From Parachlamydiales bacterium (GTDB taxonomy: Bacteria > Chlamydiota > Chlamydiia > Chlamydiales > JAJFMK01), in assembly GCA_020050175.1 (NCBI GenBank), contig JAGVKY010000102.1, positions 1-11,991 on the forward strand: DNA of 11,991 nucleotides. The letters run 5' to 3'. Below, piece after piece: positions 1 to 6,264 of this stretch. A program made the translations under genes and the position numbers. The notes beneath the pieces are model-generated. The model was not told where the DNA came from and did not search any database. It saw nothing but the letters and a program-made list of their open reading frames with translations. The first letter of the stretch is position 1. The number at the start of each line of letters is the position of its first letter.

Positions 1-2
1 AC

Positions 3-293
3 AAAAGTACCTTTAACGAAATGGATGAGGATTCCAATGCAAGCCCAGGAACTCCAAGGCGTCATATCGTCATTGTGGAAGAACCAGATGACAAGAAAAT
101 ATTTTGGGGGCCTAACGGACCGCTAAGACTTCGCATCAAAGAAAAGAGGAGTAAAATCAATCCAGATATAGGTCTTCCCCAGAATGAAAGTCTTCCTCCA
201 CTAGTAAGTTCTTGGACAGGGGTGAGATTTATAGACGTGGAGGATTTAGAAAAGTATGAAAGAATCAGATTACCTGAATCTTGGGGTAGTTAA
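3..293 (+). CDS. Unknown protein, C-terminal part (5' end outside window)
   Basis: The frame is open from the first bases of the window to a TAA at 291-293. The first ATG (21) has no Shine-Dalgarno sequence in front of it, and the codons before it are also sense, so this is probably the end of a longer gene. The visible 96 residues are hydrophilic and rich in Pro, Lys and Glu, with a basic middle (RLRIKEKRSK) and no membrane segment or signal. I recognise no domain. A gene starting at ATG 21 remains possible. It reads in the same direction as the small ORF and the dioxygenase remnant that follow. Confidence 0.55.
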   Translation, partial: KSTFNEMDEDSNASPGTPRRHIVIVEEPDDKKIFWGPNGPLRLRIKEKRSKINPDIGLPQNESLPPLVSSWTGVRFIDVEDLEKYERIRLPESWGS

Positions 294-342
294 GTTCACA
301 ATTTTTTATTCTGAACAACTTTGAAATGATGGGAGTTTTTAA

Positions 343-519
343 ATGGCTGTAGGTGCCGATTTTAGATTTATAGATCAAGTTGGTGGTCACCAATATAAGA
401 GGTTCCATGAACTCCTGGAAAATGAGGAGCTCTTTAATAGGGTAGCTCCAGCACAAAAAATTCAGCCCCTTGTAATCCCGAAACTTAAGCTTATTAAGAG
501 GCCCCTCGATCTATTTTGA
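343..519 (+). CDS. Possible small protein, 58 aa, unknown
   Basis: ATG at 343 is preceded by GGGAG with a 7-nt spacer, and the frame runs to TGA at 517-519. The product starts MAVGADFRF and is a mixed-charge soluble polypeptide with no recognisable domain, signal or membrane helix. Its 3' end lies beside the remnant of a TauD-like dioxygenase in the next frame, so it may be an unrelated small gene or part of the same degraded locus in a shifted frame. The ribosome-binding site is the main support. No homology is claimed. Confidence 0.3.
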   Translation: MAVGADFRFIDQVGGHQYKRFHELLENEELFNRVAPAQKIQPLVIPKLKLIKRPLDLF

Positions 520-622
520 TTGGAAAATGGGGGATCTACTCCTTCTCGATAATTTCCACGTGATGCATGGCCGTGCCCCTTATAAAGGAGAGCGGCGCAT
601 CCTCGCCTCGATGGTCCAATGA
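506..622 (+). pseudogene. 3' remnant of TauD/TfdA-family Fe(II)/2-oxoglutarate dioxygenase
   Basis: The frame ending in TGA at 620-622 encodes WKMGDLLLLDN followed by HVMHGRAPYKGERR. This is the characteristic C-terminus of TauD/SyrP-type dioxygenases: the W-x-x-G-D-x-x-x-x-D-N strand, then the distal iron-ligand His in HGR and the Arg that binds 2-oxoglutarate. The catalytic HxD motif and the whole N-terminal two thirds of a roughly 300-residue enzyme are absent, and the frame hits a stop at 473-475. No start codon with a ribosome-binding site serves this frame. I read it as a decayed or truncated gene of which only about 35-40 codons remain. Upstream frames do not continue the fold. Confidence 0.6.
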
Positions 623-627
623 CTTAC

Positions 628-1122
628 TTAATCGAGGACGAGGTTTCTGCGGTCTTTTAGGTAGTAGTAAAGATTGATGCAGAGGAGGATCGGAACAAAG
701 ATGTCGGTGTAGACGAGGGCGCCGACGTTGCCATGGCTAAAATTGTTATATTTGAAAGCGTCGTAGAAGTGGTGGATCGCATCCCCAAAAATCCAGATCG
801 TAAAGCCAATAACAATGCAGGTCCAAAACGATTTTCGGAACCAGATGGCTAGGATGCCTAAAACTCCATAAGCAAGATTCACGTTAGCAAGCTCTTGTTG
901 ATATGGGCATGAGGGCCACTCAGTGTAGGCCTCAACTGTTTCTGGGAGGAAATTAAGGCCAATAAAGGCTAAAAAGCTTGTCAGGCCAACGCTAAAGACT
1001 AATTGGTATAGGAGAAGCAGTTCAATAATCTTAGCTTTTGTTCTCTCAATGGGAGCTAAGGAGAAAAGATGGATGAGAAAACCAATGGCTCCCAAAATGT
1101 AGATCACTAGAAATAAAATCAT
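628..1122 (-). CDS. Multi-pass inner-membrane protein, DUF6790-like
   Basis: This 164-residue protein is almost entirely hydrophobic, with segments at about residues 1-22, 33-59, 82-95, 100-117 and 135-155, giving four or five membrane helices and a short basic C-terminus. Two conserved-looking patches stand out: a loop with WPSCPYQQELANVN before the third segment, and GDAIHH near residue 113. This arrangement resembles the DUF6790 family, whose function is unknown; the assignment is from memory of the family pattern and is tentative. AGGA lies 7 nt before the ATG. It is the last gene of a minus-strand unit, starting 15 bp after the acyltransferase-like gene, and converges on the dioxygenase remnant with 5 bp between stops. 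Confidence 0.75.
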   Translation of the reverse strand: MILFLVIYILGAIGFLIHLFSLAPIERTKAKIIELLLLYQLVFSVGLTSFLAFIGLNFLPETVEAYTEWPSCPYQQELANVNLAYGVLGILAIWFRKSFWTCIVIGFTIWIFGDAIHHFYDAFKYNNFSHGNVGALVYTDIFVPILLCINLYYYLKDRRNLVLD

Positions 1123-1137
1123 AGAAGGATCCTAAGG

Positions 1138-2271
1138 CTAATACTTTTTCATAAAAGGGACGCCAAGTGTGTTCATCACTGTTTTGATGGCCAGCCAAGG
1201 CAGTCTTTGTTTAAGAGGAAGATGATCTGTATAAACAGCTATCCACTCTAAATCGCTTTCGGCTCTTCTGACTTTTTTGTAAAAAGAGGCTCCAGCGCTT
1301 TGATGGAGAACTAACTGCCTTTTTCGTGCTTCTAATAGTAGTGTTGTTGAAAGCAAGCGATAAAGGGATGAGTGTTGAGGGTGGGCTTTATCAAAACCAA
1401 TGATCGGGCACATCATCACCCCTTCTCTTTCGAAAAAACAGACAGCCCCTTCAATCTGTCCGTTCATTCTTAATGCTTTAATCGTAAATAGTTTATGGTC
1501 GAAAGCTTGCGAGATAAAGTTAGAATTGATCTGAGGATGCAATCTTGTGTGCTCGTCGAGATAGAGCATTTGGTAGAGCTTTAAAACGCGTTCTCTTTCT
1601 TCAGACGATAATTCCTCACCATCGACTGAAACGGCTTCGGTTTCTCGAAGGAGTTTTAAATCACTTTTAATAATGCGTGTTTGAAAAATTTCTTCTCTTT
1701 TAGTGTCAGTGACATAAACTTGACGGCAGGCAATCAGATGAAAATCTTCTTTTTTTAAAGCATCTGTTAAAGGGGCCGTGGTCAGTGTGTTGAGAGAACG
1801 GAGACATATCGCATGATCGGGGAAACGTTCTCTCAGAAAAGAGGTGATTTTCTTCAATTTTTCCTGCGTTAATCCTGCGGGATAGAGATCGACTGAAAAC
1901 ATCCAGTTATTTACGTAGACAACTGAGTTAATTTTTCCTTTTTTCAAAAGCTTTCCCATCACTTGGAGAAGCCCTTTCACGATCTTTCTAAAAAATGGAT
2001 TTTCAACTAATCGCAACTGCTCCAGCGCTAAAGAGATGTAAAAAGAAAAAATAGAGCAGACGTAGGCATCCTCGTAGTTTTCATTTGCCACCACAATGGG
2101 AAGGACAATATCATCGCATTTAAGAACAAATATCTCAGCTTCGATGTTGTCGATAAAGTGGGAAATTCCCTTTTTGATCAGAGGTAGGAGATATTTTTTG
2201 GCATACTCTCCATCTATTGTTTTTGGCCATTCAAGGGCGTCAATCGTCTCTTTGCTGTAAAGCTTAGGCAT
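1138..2271 (-). CDS. GNAT/FemAB-like acyltransferase, uncharacterised
   Basis: The ATG at 2271 gives 377 residues. An in-frame TTG two codons upstream (2277) overlaps the stop of the preceding barrel gene, so translational coupling is likely. The C-terminal half has the layout of an acyl-CoA N-acyltransferase fold of the FemAB/Acetyltransf_6 kind: a strand pattern around GAVCFF and CPIIGFD (about 275-295), a helix of the type LYRLLSTTLLLEARKR, then LHQSAGASFYKK (about 322-333), which matches the G-x-S/A-x-Y-K end signature of such enzymes. The N-terminal roughly 200 residues are less diagnostic. There is no signal peptide, so it is probably cytoplasmic. Substrate unknown. Its position between an outer-membrane protein and a membrane protein suggests, without proving, an envelope- or lipid-related acceptor. 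Confidence 0.75.
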   Translation of the reverse strand: MPKLYSKETIDALEWPKTIDGEYAKKYLLPLIKKGISHFIDNIEAEIFVLKCDDIVLPIVVANENYEDAYVCSIFSFYISLALEQLRLVENPFFRKIVKGLLQVMGKLLKKGKINSVVYVNNWMFSVDLYPAGLTQEKLKKITSFLRERFPDHAICLRSLNTLTTAPLTDALKKEDFHLIACRQVYVTDTKREEIFQTRIIKSDLKLLRETEAVSVDGEELSSEERERVLKLYQMLYLDEHTRLHPQINSNFISQAFDHKLFTIKALRMNGQIEGAVCFFEREGVMMCPIIGFDKAHPQHSSLYRLLSTTLLLEARKRQLVLHQSAGASFYKKVRRAESDLEWIAVYTDHLPLKQRLPWLAIKTVMNTLGVPFMKKY

Positions 2272-2273
2272 AT

Positions 2274-3053
2274 TCAAAAAAAGTAGAGGAGTTGTAGATT
2301 TACCCCAAAGATATTGAGACGGGTATCTAGGAAATCAAAAGGGTAATTGGCCCTTCCGCCATAGTGTCGGTATTCGTAAAAAGGGACTAATCCCACATTA
2401 AATTGGTTGTTCAACAAACCAGTTTGATACATGACCGGGAGTTCAATCCGGTAATTAATTTCGTCAGTTACACACATGGTGCAATGCTCACCCTCGGGAT
2501 CACGCACTTTGCAGGTCGCATCGTACATGGCCCATCCCTTGAAATTGAGGCCTGCAGTCAGGCAGGGAAAGAGATTAACTCTCGAAAGAAATCCAAAAGC
2601 AAAATAGGGATAACGAATGTTGAACTTAAGTCTAGAAGGGCAGGGATGCTCTAAGCTATTGGATTCGTCGAAATAACCCACCCCAATAAACGGTGTGATC
2701 AATGAATGGATGAAATCCCATTGAAAAGTGTATCCAAAGCGGCCCTCTGCTTCTTTGTCTGAAAAAGTAGAGCATAAATTATCTGTGGAGGGGGAAGAGC
2801 CCTTCAAAGGTCCTTGCGCATAGCGAAAATTGGCCCCCCAATAGAGCCCCCATCCCGTTACTCTGTCATAGGTGCCTCTAACTCCATACACCCAGCCATT
2901 TTGTTTGGTTCCCCCTTCTCTCGACCGATTGACGTGGTAGATCTCAGGGCCTAAAGAGATGCTTTGGGGCAGCGTGCAAAGTAGGCATGGCAAAAGAAGA
3001 GTTAACAATGGAGAGCCCCTATGCAATGAAGTGCAAAAAATATTTACATACAA
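2274..3053 (-). CDS. Chlamydial-type outer-membrane beta-barrel protein
   Basis: A hydrophobic N-terminal leader ending near LLCTLPQS is followed by a mature start of the SLGPEIYHVNR-REGG type, then alternating aromatic beta-strands (YGVRGTYDR, YWGANFRYAQG, GRFGYTF, TPFIGVGYF) and a C-terminal aromatic strand ending LLYFF, the usual signal for outer-membrane barrel assembly. About six cysteines lie in the mature part, compatible with the disulfide-linked envelope of chlamydiae. Length (about 245-259 aa) suits an 8-12 strand barrel. There is no ATG in frame: candidates are TTG at 3053, TTG at about 3029 (a leader starting MHRGSP), and TTG at 3008, which has AGGGG 7 nt upstream. It heads the three-gene minus-strand unit and is divergent from the secreted protein at 3194. 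Confidence 0.8.
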   Translation of the reverse strand: MYVNIFCTSLHRGSPLLTLLLPCLLCTLPQSISLGPEIYHVNRSREGGTKQNGWVYGVRGTYDRVTGWGLYWGANFRYAQGPLKGSSPSTDNLCSTFSDKEAEGRFGYTFQWDFIHSLITPFIGVGYFDESNSLEHPCPSRLKFNIRYPYFAFGFLSRVNLFPCLTAGLNFKGWAMYDATCKVRDPEGEHCTMCVTDEINYRIELPVMYQTGLLNNQFNVGLVPFYEYRHYGGRANYPFDFLDTRLNIFGVNLQLLYFF

Positions 3054-3193
3054 AACATTTATTGAGTTGTCAACTTTTGAGTCTTAAAAGGAGAGGCGTT
3101 CAATTTTAATGAGTTATGAATTGTGTGAAAAATATTCTTGAATGGGTTTGAGTCATCACATATATGAAACTTTTTAAGAAGGACAACCGATCG
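3054..3193. other. Divergent intergenic region
   Basis: A/T-rich spacer between the outer-membrane barrel (minus) and the secreted protein (plus). Promoters for both units should lie here. TTGTCA (3067-3072) and several TAT-rich hexamers are visible, but no pair has good 16-18 nt spacing. AGGAG near 3090 has no suitable start after it. Confidence 0.35.
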
Positions 3194-3868
3194 ATGATGA
3201 AATTTCTTTTTACTCTTTTAGCTCTCCCTTCCCTCCAAGCGTTTCCTATAGAAATTAATGGAAATTTTTATGTTGAAGTTGAACCTCAAGATTCATTTGA
3301 ATCCGTTGTAAGTTCTGTCTACCAACATTTTCTATCTGAAAGAGGGGGGGGAGAGGAGGGATTCCGAGTTGTTTTCGCCGTCTCAGATTCCAAAGTAAAA
3401 GCTAAAGCAGTAGCTGCTTCAAAAACAAGAAATTACGATGAGAATATTAGTGCTCAAGATAAGGATGATATTCGCTACATCCTCCGAACACTTGCAAACA
3501 ATTCTTTGCTTAAAATTGGGGGCTCTTCTAGCGCCTTAAAGTCAGCAGGAGATCGTATTGACCGTATTCATCCTTTACGCTTTTTACAAGTTGTTTTCTC
3601 TGATGAAGAGCTAAAAGTCTGCATTGCCAATATTCAAGGAAGAAGTTGGGTTTGGAGTGAATTTCTATCAGGTATCACCGGAAGCTTAGATGATGAAGCG
3701 GCTCATGGGAATCTTAAGAATCAGCACATCAAAGACTTTGCAAAGAACATCAAAATTAAGCCTGAGATGATCACTCCCTATGTTGAGGCAGAGCAATGGG
3801 AAGAGCTTGTAACTACGCTTATTAGCAATGTGCCAAGAACTAAAAATCCTAACAAATTTGATATGTAA
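3194..3868 (+). CDS. Secreted protein of unknown function with internal G8 tract
   Basis: From ATG 3194 the product begins MMKFLFTLLALPSLQA, a clear Sec signal peptide with likely cleavage after LQA, followed by about 208 mostly hydrophilic residues. AAGGA lies 10 nt upstream of this ATG. An in-frame ATG at 3164 would add ten mostly polar and basic residues but has no ribosome-binding site. The mature part is mixed alpha/beta in character, with no cysteine motif or catalytic signature I recognise. Codons near residue 51 contain eight consecutive G residues (3344-3351), encoding Arg-Gly-Gly-Gly, so gain or loss of one G would truncate the protein. It lies 22 bp upstream of the BtaA-like gene and is probably cotranscribed with it. 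Location would be periplasm, outer membrane or beyond. Confidence 0.75.
   Translation: MMKFLFTLLALPSLQAFPIEINGNFYVEVEPQDSFESVVSSVYQHFLSERGGGEEGFRVVFAVSDSKVKAKAVAASKTRNYDENISAQDKDDIRYILRTLANNSLLKIGGSSSALKSAGDRIDRIHPLRFLQVVFSDEELKVCIANIQGRSWVWSEFLSGITGSLDDEAAHGNLKNQHIKDFAKNIKIKPEMITPYVEAEQWEELVTTLISNVPRTKNPNKFDM
3344..3351 (+). repeat. G8 homopolymer inside a coding sequence
   Basis: Eight consecutive G within the secreted-protein gene, the longest G run seen in the window. Such tracts can vary in length by slipped-strand mispairing; a change of one base would shift the frame early in the mature protein. Confidence 0.8.
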
Positions 3869-3890
3869 CTTAGCCAAAGCGACCCTTTAG

Positions 3891-4691
3891 ATGAAAGATT
3901 TTTTTTCCAGACTAAATTACAGTTTTGGCAATGAGGATTGGAAGATTGAGCGGAAGGCTCTACAAATAGCTTCCGGCAATCATGTCCTTTGTATCACGGC
4001 CAGTGGTGATCGTCCCCTCAATCTCCTAATGGATGAATGTGGAACTCTCACTTCACTCGATGCCAATCCTGTCCAAAACCATCTTCTCAGTCTAAAATGT
4101 GCAGCTTTGCAAACACTTGATCACCAAGAATATATCGGCTTCTTGGGCGCTCAGCAAAAAGAAGATAGGGAGAAAACCTTTGAGAAAGTTTTAAATAGAC
4201 TTCCAGTGGAGGCCGCAAACTTTTGGAAAAAGCACCCAAAAATGATCCAAAAGGGTGTCCTCTATCAGGGACAAGTTGAGCGGCTGACAAAATTGATTGC
4301 TTATGTTGTTGATATCCTCCGTCCTAAAAAAGTTAAAAGGCTTTTTGAAATAGATAATCTTGAGGAACAAAGAGAATTTATCAAAAAGGAATGGGATACC
4401 TTTTTGTTAAGAAAAACATTCGATGTGATGTTATGTCGAGCTATTTCTCGGCTGATTGACATAGACCCAGGTCTATACACAAGCGTTGATCGTTCGATGA
4501 GTCTTGGATCTTATATCTATAATCGGATGCTCAACTCCCTTAATCACACATTGGCCAAAGAAAATATGATTATTTCTTTGATCTTTCGTGGTTTTGTGGG
4601 CGAAGAGGCTTTTCCTCCCTATCTGACAGAAAAAGGGGCCGAGGTGATCCAAAAAGGCTTCCAACTCTTTCGGTTCACACGGCCGATGTGA
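3891..4691 (+). CDS. btaA: BtaA/DUF3419-type SAM:3-amino-3-carboxypropyl transferase, N-terminal part of frameshifted gene
   Basis: BtaA moves the 3-amino-3-carboxypropyl group of S-adenosylmethionine onto diacylglycerol in betaine-lipid synthesis. The first 266 residues show the family layout: an N-terminal W-x-x-E segment (about 17-20), a SAM-binding glycine region VLCITASGDRPLN (32-44), the acidic strand with SLDANPVQNHLLSLK (55-69), then the helical insert and YLTEKGAEVIQ (about 244-253). The frame ends early at TGA 4689-4691, and its last 10-14 residues do not fit the family. The family sequence resumes in the -1 frame: restoring one base at the A5 run (4651-4655) gives a continuous 360-residue enzyme ending at 4972, close to normal length. 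No BtaB-like N-methyltransferase is in view, so the final lipid is uncertain. As sequenced, the gene is broken, or the read has an indel error. Confidence 0.75.
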   Translation: MKDFFSRLNYSFGNEDWKIERKALQIASGNHVLCITASGDRPLNLLMDECGTLTSLDANPVQNHLLSLKCAALQTLDHQEYIGFLGAQQKEDREKTFEKVLNRLPVEAANFWKKHPKMIQKGVLYQGQVERLTKLIAYVVDILRPKKVKRLFEIDNLEEQREFIKKEWDTFLLRKTFDVMLCRAISRLIDIDPGLYTSVDRSMSLGSYIYNRMLNSLNHTLAKENMIISLIFRGFVGEEAFPPYLTEKGAEVIQKGFQLFRFTRPM

Positions 4692-4972
4692 TTTCTTACT
4701 TAGAAACATCCCCTAACAATAGCATTGATCGGTTCTCTCTATCCGATGTCGCCTCTTACCTCGATAAAGAGGATTATAATCGGATGATAGAAAACATCTG
4801 CCGTACTGCAAAAATTGGTGCCCGTTTCTGCATCCGCCAATTTTCTTCCAAACATAAAATTCCACAAAAGTTCGAAAAAAATTTTAAACGGGAACCTGAA
4901 TTGGAAAAGCAATTAGAGTCTGAAGATTCGAGTTTCTTTTACAGGTTCAACGTCGGAACAATCGTCAAGTAA
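4688..4972 (+). CDS. btaA: C-terminal part of the BtaA/DUF3419-type gene (shifted frame)
   Basis: This frame continues the upstream enzyme. Read from about 4652 it gives KRLPTLSVHTADVISYLE, then SIDRFSLSDVASYL, matching the DUF3419 pattern of a strand, a D-x-x-x-x-L-E segment, and a D-x-F-x-L-S-D motif. The remaining part (ARFCIRQF, later FYRFNVG) corresponds to the family C-terminus, with its R-x-x-x and terminal Y-R segments. The apparent GTG start at 4688 overlaps the upstream TGA and has no convincing Shine-Dalgarno sequence of its own; I do not think it is a true start. It has 94 codons. The stop lies 5 bp from the stop of the convergent hydrolase gene, so there is no room for a normal terminator between them. 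Confidence 0.6.
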   Translation: MISYLETSPNNSIDRFSLSDVASYLDKEDYNRMIENICRTAKIGARFCIRQFSSKHKIPQKFEKNFKREPELEKQLESEDSSFFYRFNVGTIVK

Positions 4973-4977
4973 GGCCT

Positions 4978-5628
4978 TCAGACATAACTTGGTTTCTTTT
5001 TGATTAAGTGGCCTGCAAACCACCCTGCCGCAAGACGGGAGACCGCCTCAAGAGCGCCTTGTTCTTCAAAGAGGTGCGTCGCACGGGGGACGATTTCTAA
5101 TTTCTTTTCACAAGTAAGTTCAAGATAGGCCCTCTGATTCATTTCGATGACAGTCCCATCAAATCCTCCTACAATGAGAAGCGTGGGGGACTCCACCTTA
5201 GAGAGATAATTCATAGCCAAGTCTGGTCGCCCGCCCCTCGAGACAACAGCTTTGACAATAGGGCCAATTTTTGCCGCTGCAATCAAGGCGGCAGCGGCTC
5301 CCGTGCTTGCTCCAAAAACCCCTAAAGGGAGCAGTTTTGTAGTGGATTCACGGATAAGCCAGTGGCAAACGCCTAAAAGCCTTTCGGCGAGCAGGCCGAT
5401 GTTAAAACGGAGTTCGCTAGTGATCTGATCAAGGCTCTCTTCTTTAGGTGTTAAGAGATCGACTAGCAGTGTGGCAAAACGATTGTCGTTTAAAAACTTC
5501 GCTACAAATTGATTGCGGGGGCTTAAACGGCTGCTTCCACTGCCATGAGAAAAGAGGACCAACCCTTTAGGTTCTTTAGGGATATAGAGATCTCCTTCGA
5601 GATGGATCTCTTCAATGGGTATTTTCAT
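4978..5628 (-). CDS. Dienelactone-hydrolase-like alpha/beta hydrolase
   Basis: This 216-residue single-domain alpha/beta hydrolase carries an oxyanion-side HGSGSS loop (28-33), the nucleophile elbow GASTG with Ser108, the acid Asp157 in GGFDGTV, and the catalytic His185 in ATHLFEE. Lack of a signal peptide places it in the cytoplasm. The size and the GxSTGA elbow match the small DLH-type proteins commonly encoded next to, or fused with, a phosphoribosyltransferase of the type found directly upstream. The start ATG overlaps the upstream stop by 4 bp (ATGA), so the two are cotranslated. Physiological substrate unknown; an esterase or hydrolase of small acyl compounds is a family-level guess. 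Confidence 0.85.
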   Translation of the reverse strand: MKIPIEEIHLEGDLYIPKEPKGLVLFSHGSGSSRLSPRNQFVAKFLNDNRFATLLVDLLTPKEESLDQITSELRFNIGLLAERLLGVCHWLIRESTTKLLPLGVFGASTGAAAALIAAAKIGPIVKAVVSRGGRPDLAMNYLSKVESPTLLIVGGFDGTVIEMNQRAYLELTCEKKLEIVPRATHLFEEQGALEAVSRLAAGWFAGHLIKKKPSYV

Positions 5629-6257
5629 GGCATGGCCTTGAGGTGTTCGATCACTTCTTCATCTTCTGTTTGGCGGAAATCATCATAAAAGTAACCAACC
5701 GCTCCAAAATCTTCGGTGTCGTATAGGCAAATCACATCATCAGCAGCCACTTTCACTTTTTCAAGGGCACTTGTCGAAGCAACGGGGATAGCAACAACAA
5801 CTTTTTTTGCCCCTTCTTTCCTCATGGCTTTAATGGAGGCAAACATTGTGGCGCCAGTTGCTATTCCGTCGTCGACAAGGATGACCGTTTTGTTTTTTAG
5901 CGGAGGGAGGGGAGATCGGTGTCTGTAGAGAGCTGATCGTACGATAGCGTTTGATTTTTCCTTTTCACTCTCCTGCTTAAGATAAGCTTCCGTTATTCCC
6001 AAAGAATGGAGGATGGATTCATTGAGCACTCTCTCCCCATTTTCTAATATCGCCCCAATAGCAAGCTCATGATTTCCAGGAGCGCCGATCTTTCGAGGCA
6101 CTAGAACGTTTAAAGGAAGAGAGAGAGCTTTTGCCGCTTCATAGGCCACAACGACTCCGCCTCTTGCAAGGCCTAAGACTATCGCCTCTTTTTGACCTTT
6201 ATAGTGTTTAAGCGCATCAGCTAACTTTTTGCCAGCTTCATGTCGGTCGCGGAACAT
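5625..6257 (-). CDS. Phosphoribosyltransferase-family protein
   Basis: The PRPP-binding loop VDDGIATGAT (residues 128-137 from the chosen start) follows a hydrophobic strand, as in type I phosphoribosyltransferases. The N-terminus MFRDRHEAGKKLA is the usual start of this subgroup, which is why I choose ATG 6257: AGGA lies 5 nt upstream and overlaps the TAG stop of the preceding hydrolase. An upstream ATG at 6275 would add six residues and overlap that gene by 11 bp. At about 210 residues it is full-length. Members of this group often pair with a DLH-like hydrolase, as here, but their base or acceptor is not established. Cytoplasmic. Confidence 0.88.
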   Translation of the reverse strand: MFRDRHEAGKKLADALKHYKGQKEAIVLGLARGGVVVAYEAAKALSLPLNVLVPRKIGAPGNHELAIGAILENGERVLNESILHSLGITEAYLKQESEKEKSNAIVRSALYRHRSPLPPLKNKTVILVDDGIATGATMFASIKAMRKEGAKKVVVAIPVASTSALEKVKVAADDVICLYDTEDFGAVGYFYDDFRQTEDEEVIEHLKAMP

Positions 6258-6264
6258 ATTTGTC

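Noticed and set aside
2403..2654. Open frame on the + strand opposite the barrel gene
   Set aside because: It lies wholly inside a convincing minus-strand gene and its product has no recognisable features.
4645..4691. Programmed -1 frameshifting in the BtaA-like gene
   Set aside because: The heptamer at the shift is not of the X XXY YYZ type, and no obvious downstream pseudoknot or upstream Shine-Dalgarno stimulator was seen. Deletion or sequencing error is the simpler reading.
4087..4709. Minus-strand open frames opposite the BtaA-like gene
   Set aside because: The plus-strand product matches a known family; the opposite frames show nothing recognisable.
4688..4972. Independent gene starting at GTG 4688
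   Set aside because: Its sequence continues the DUF3419 family from upstream of the GTG, and there is no own ribosome-binding site.
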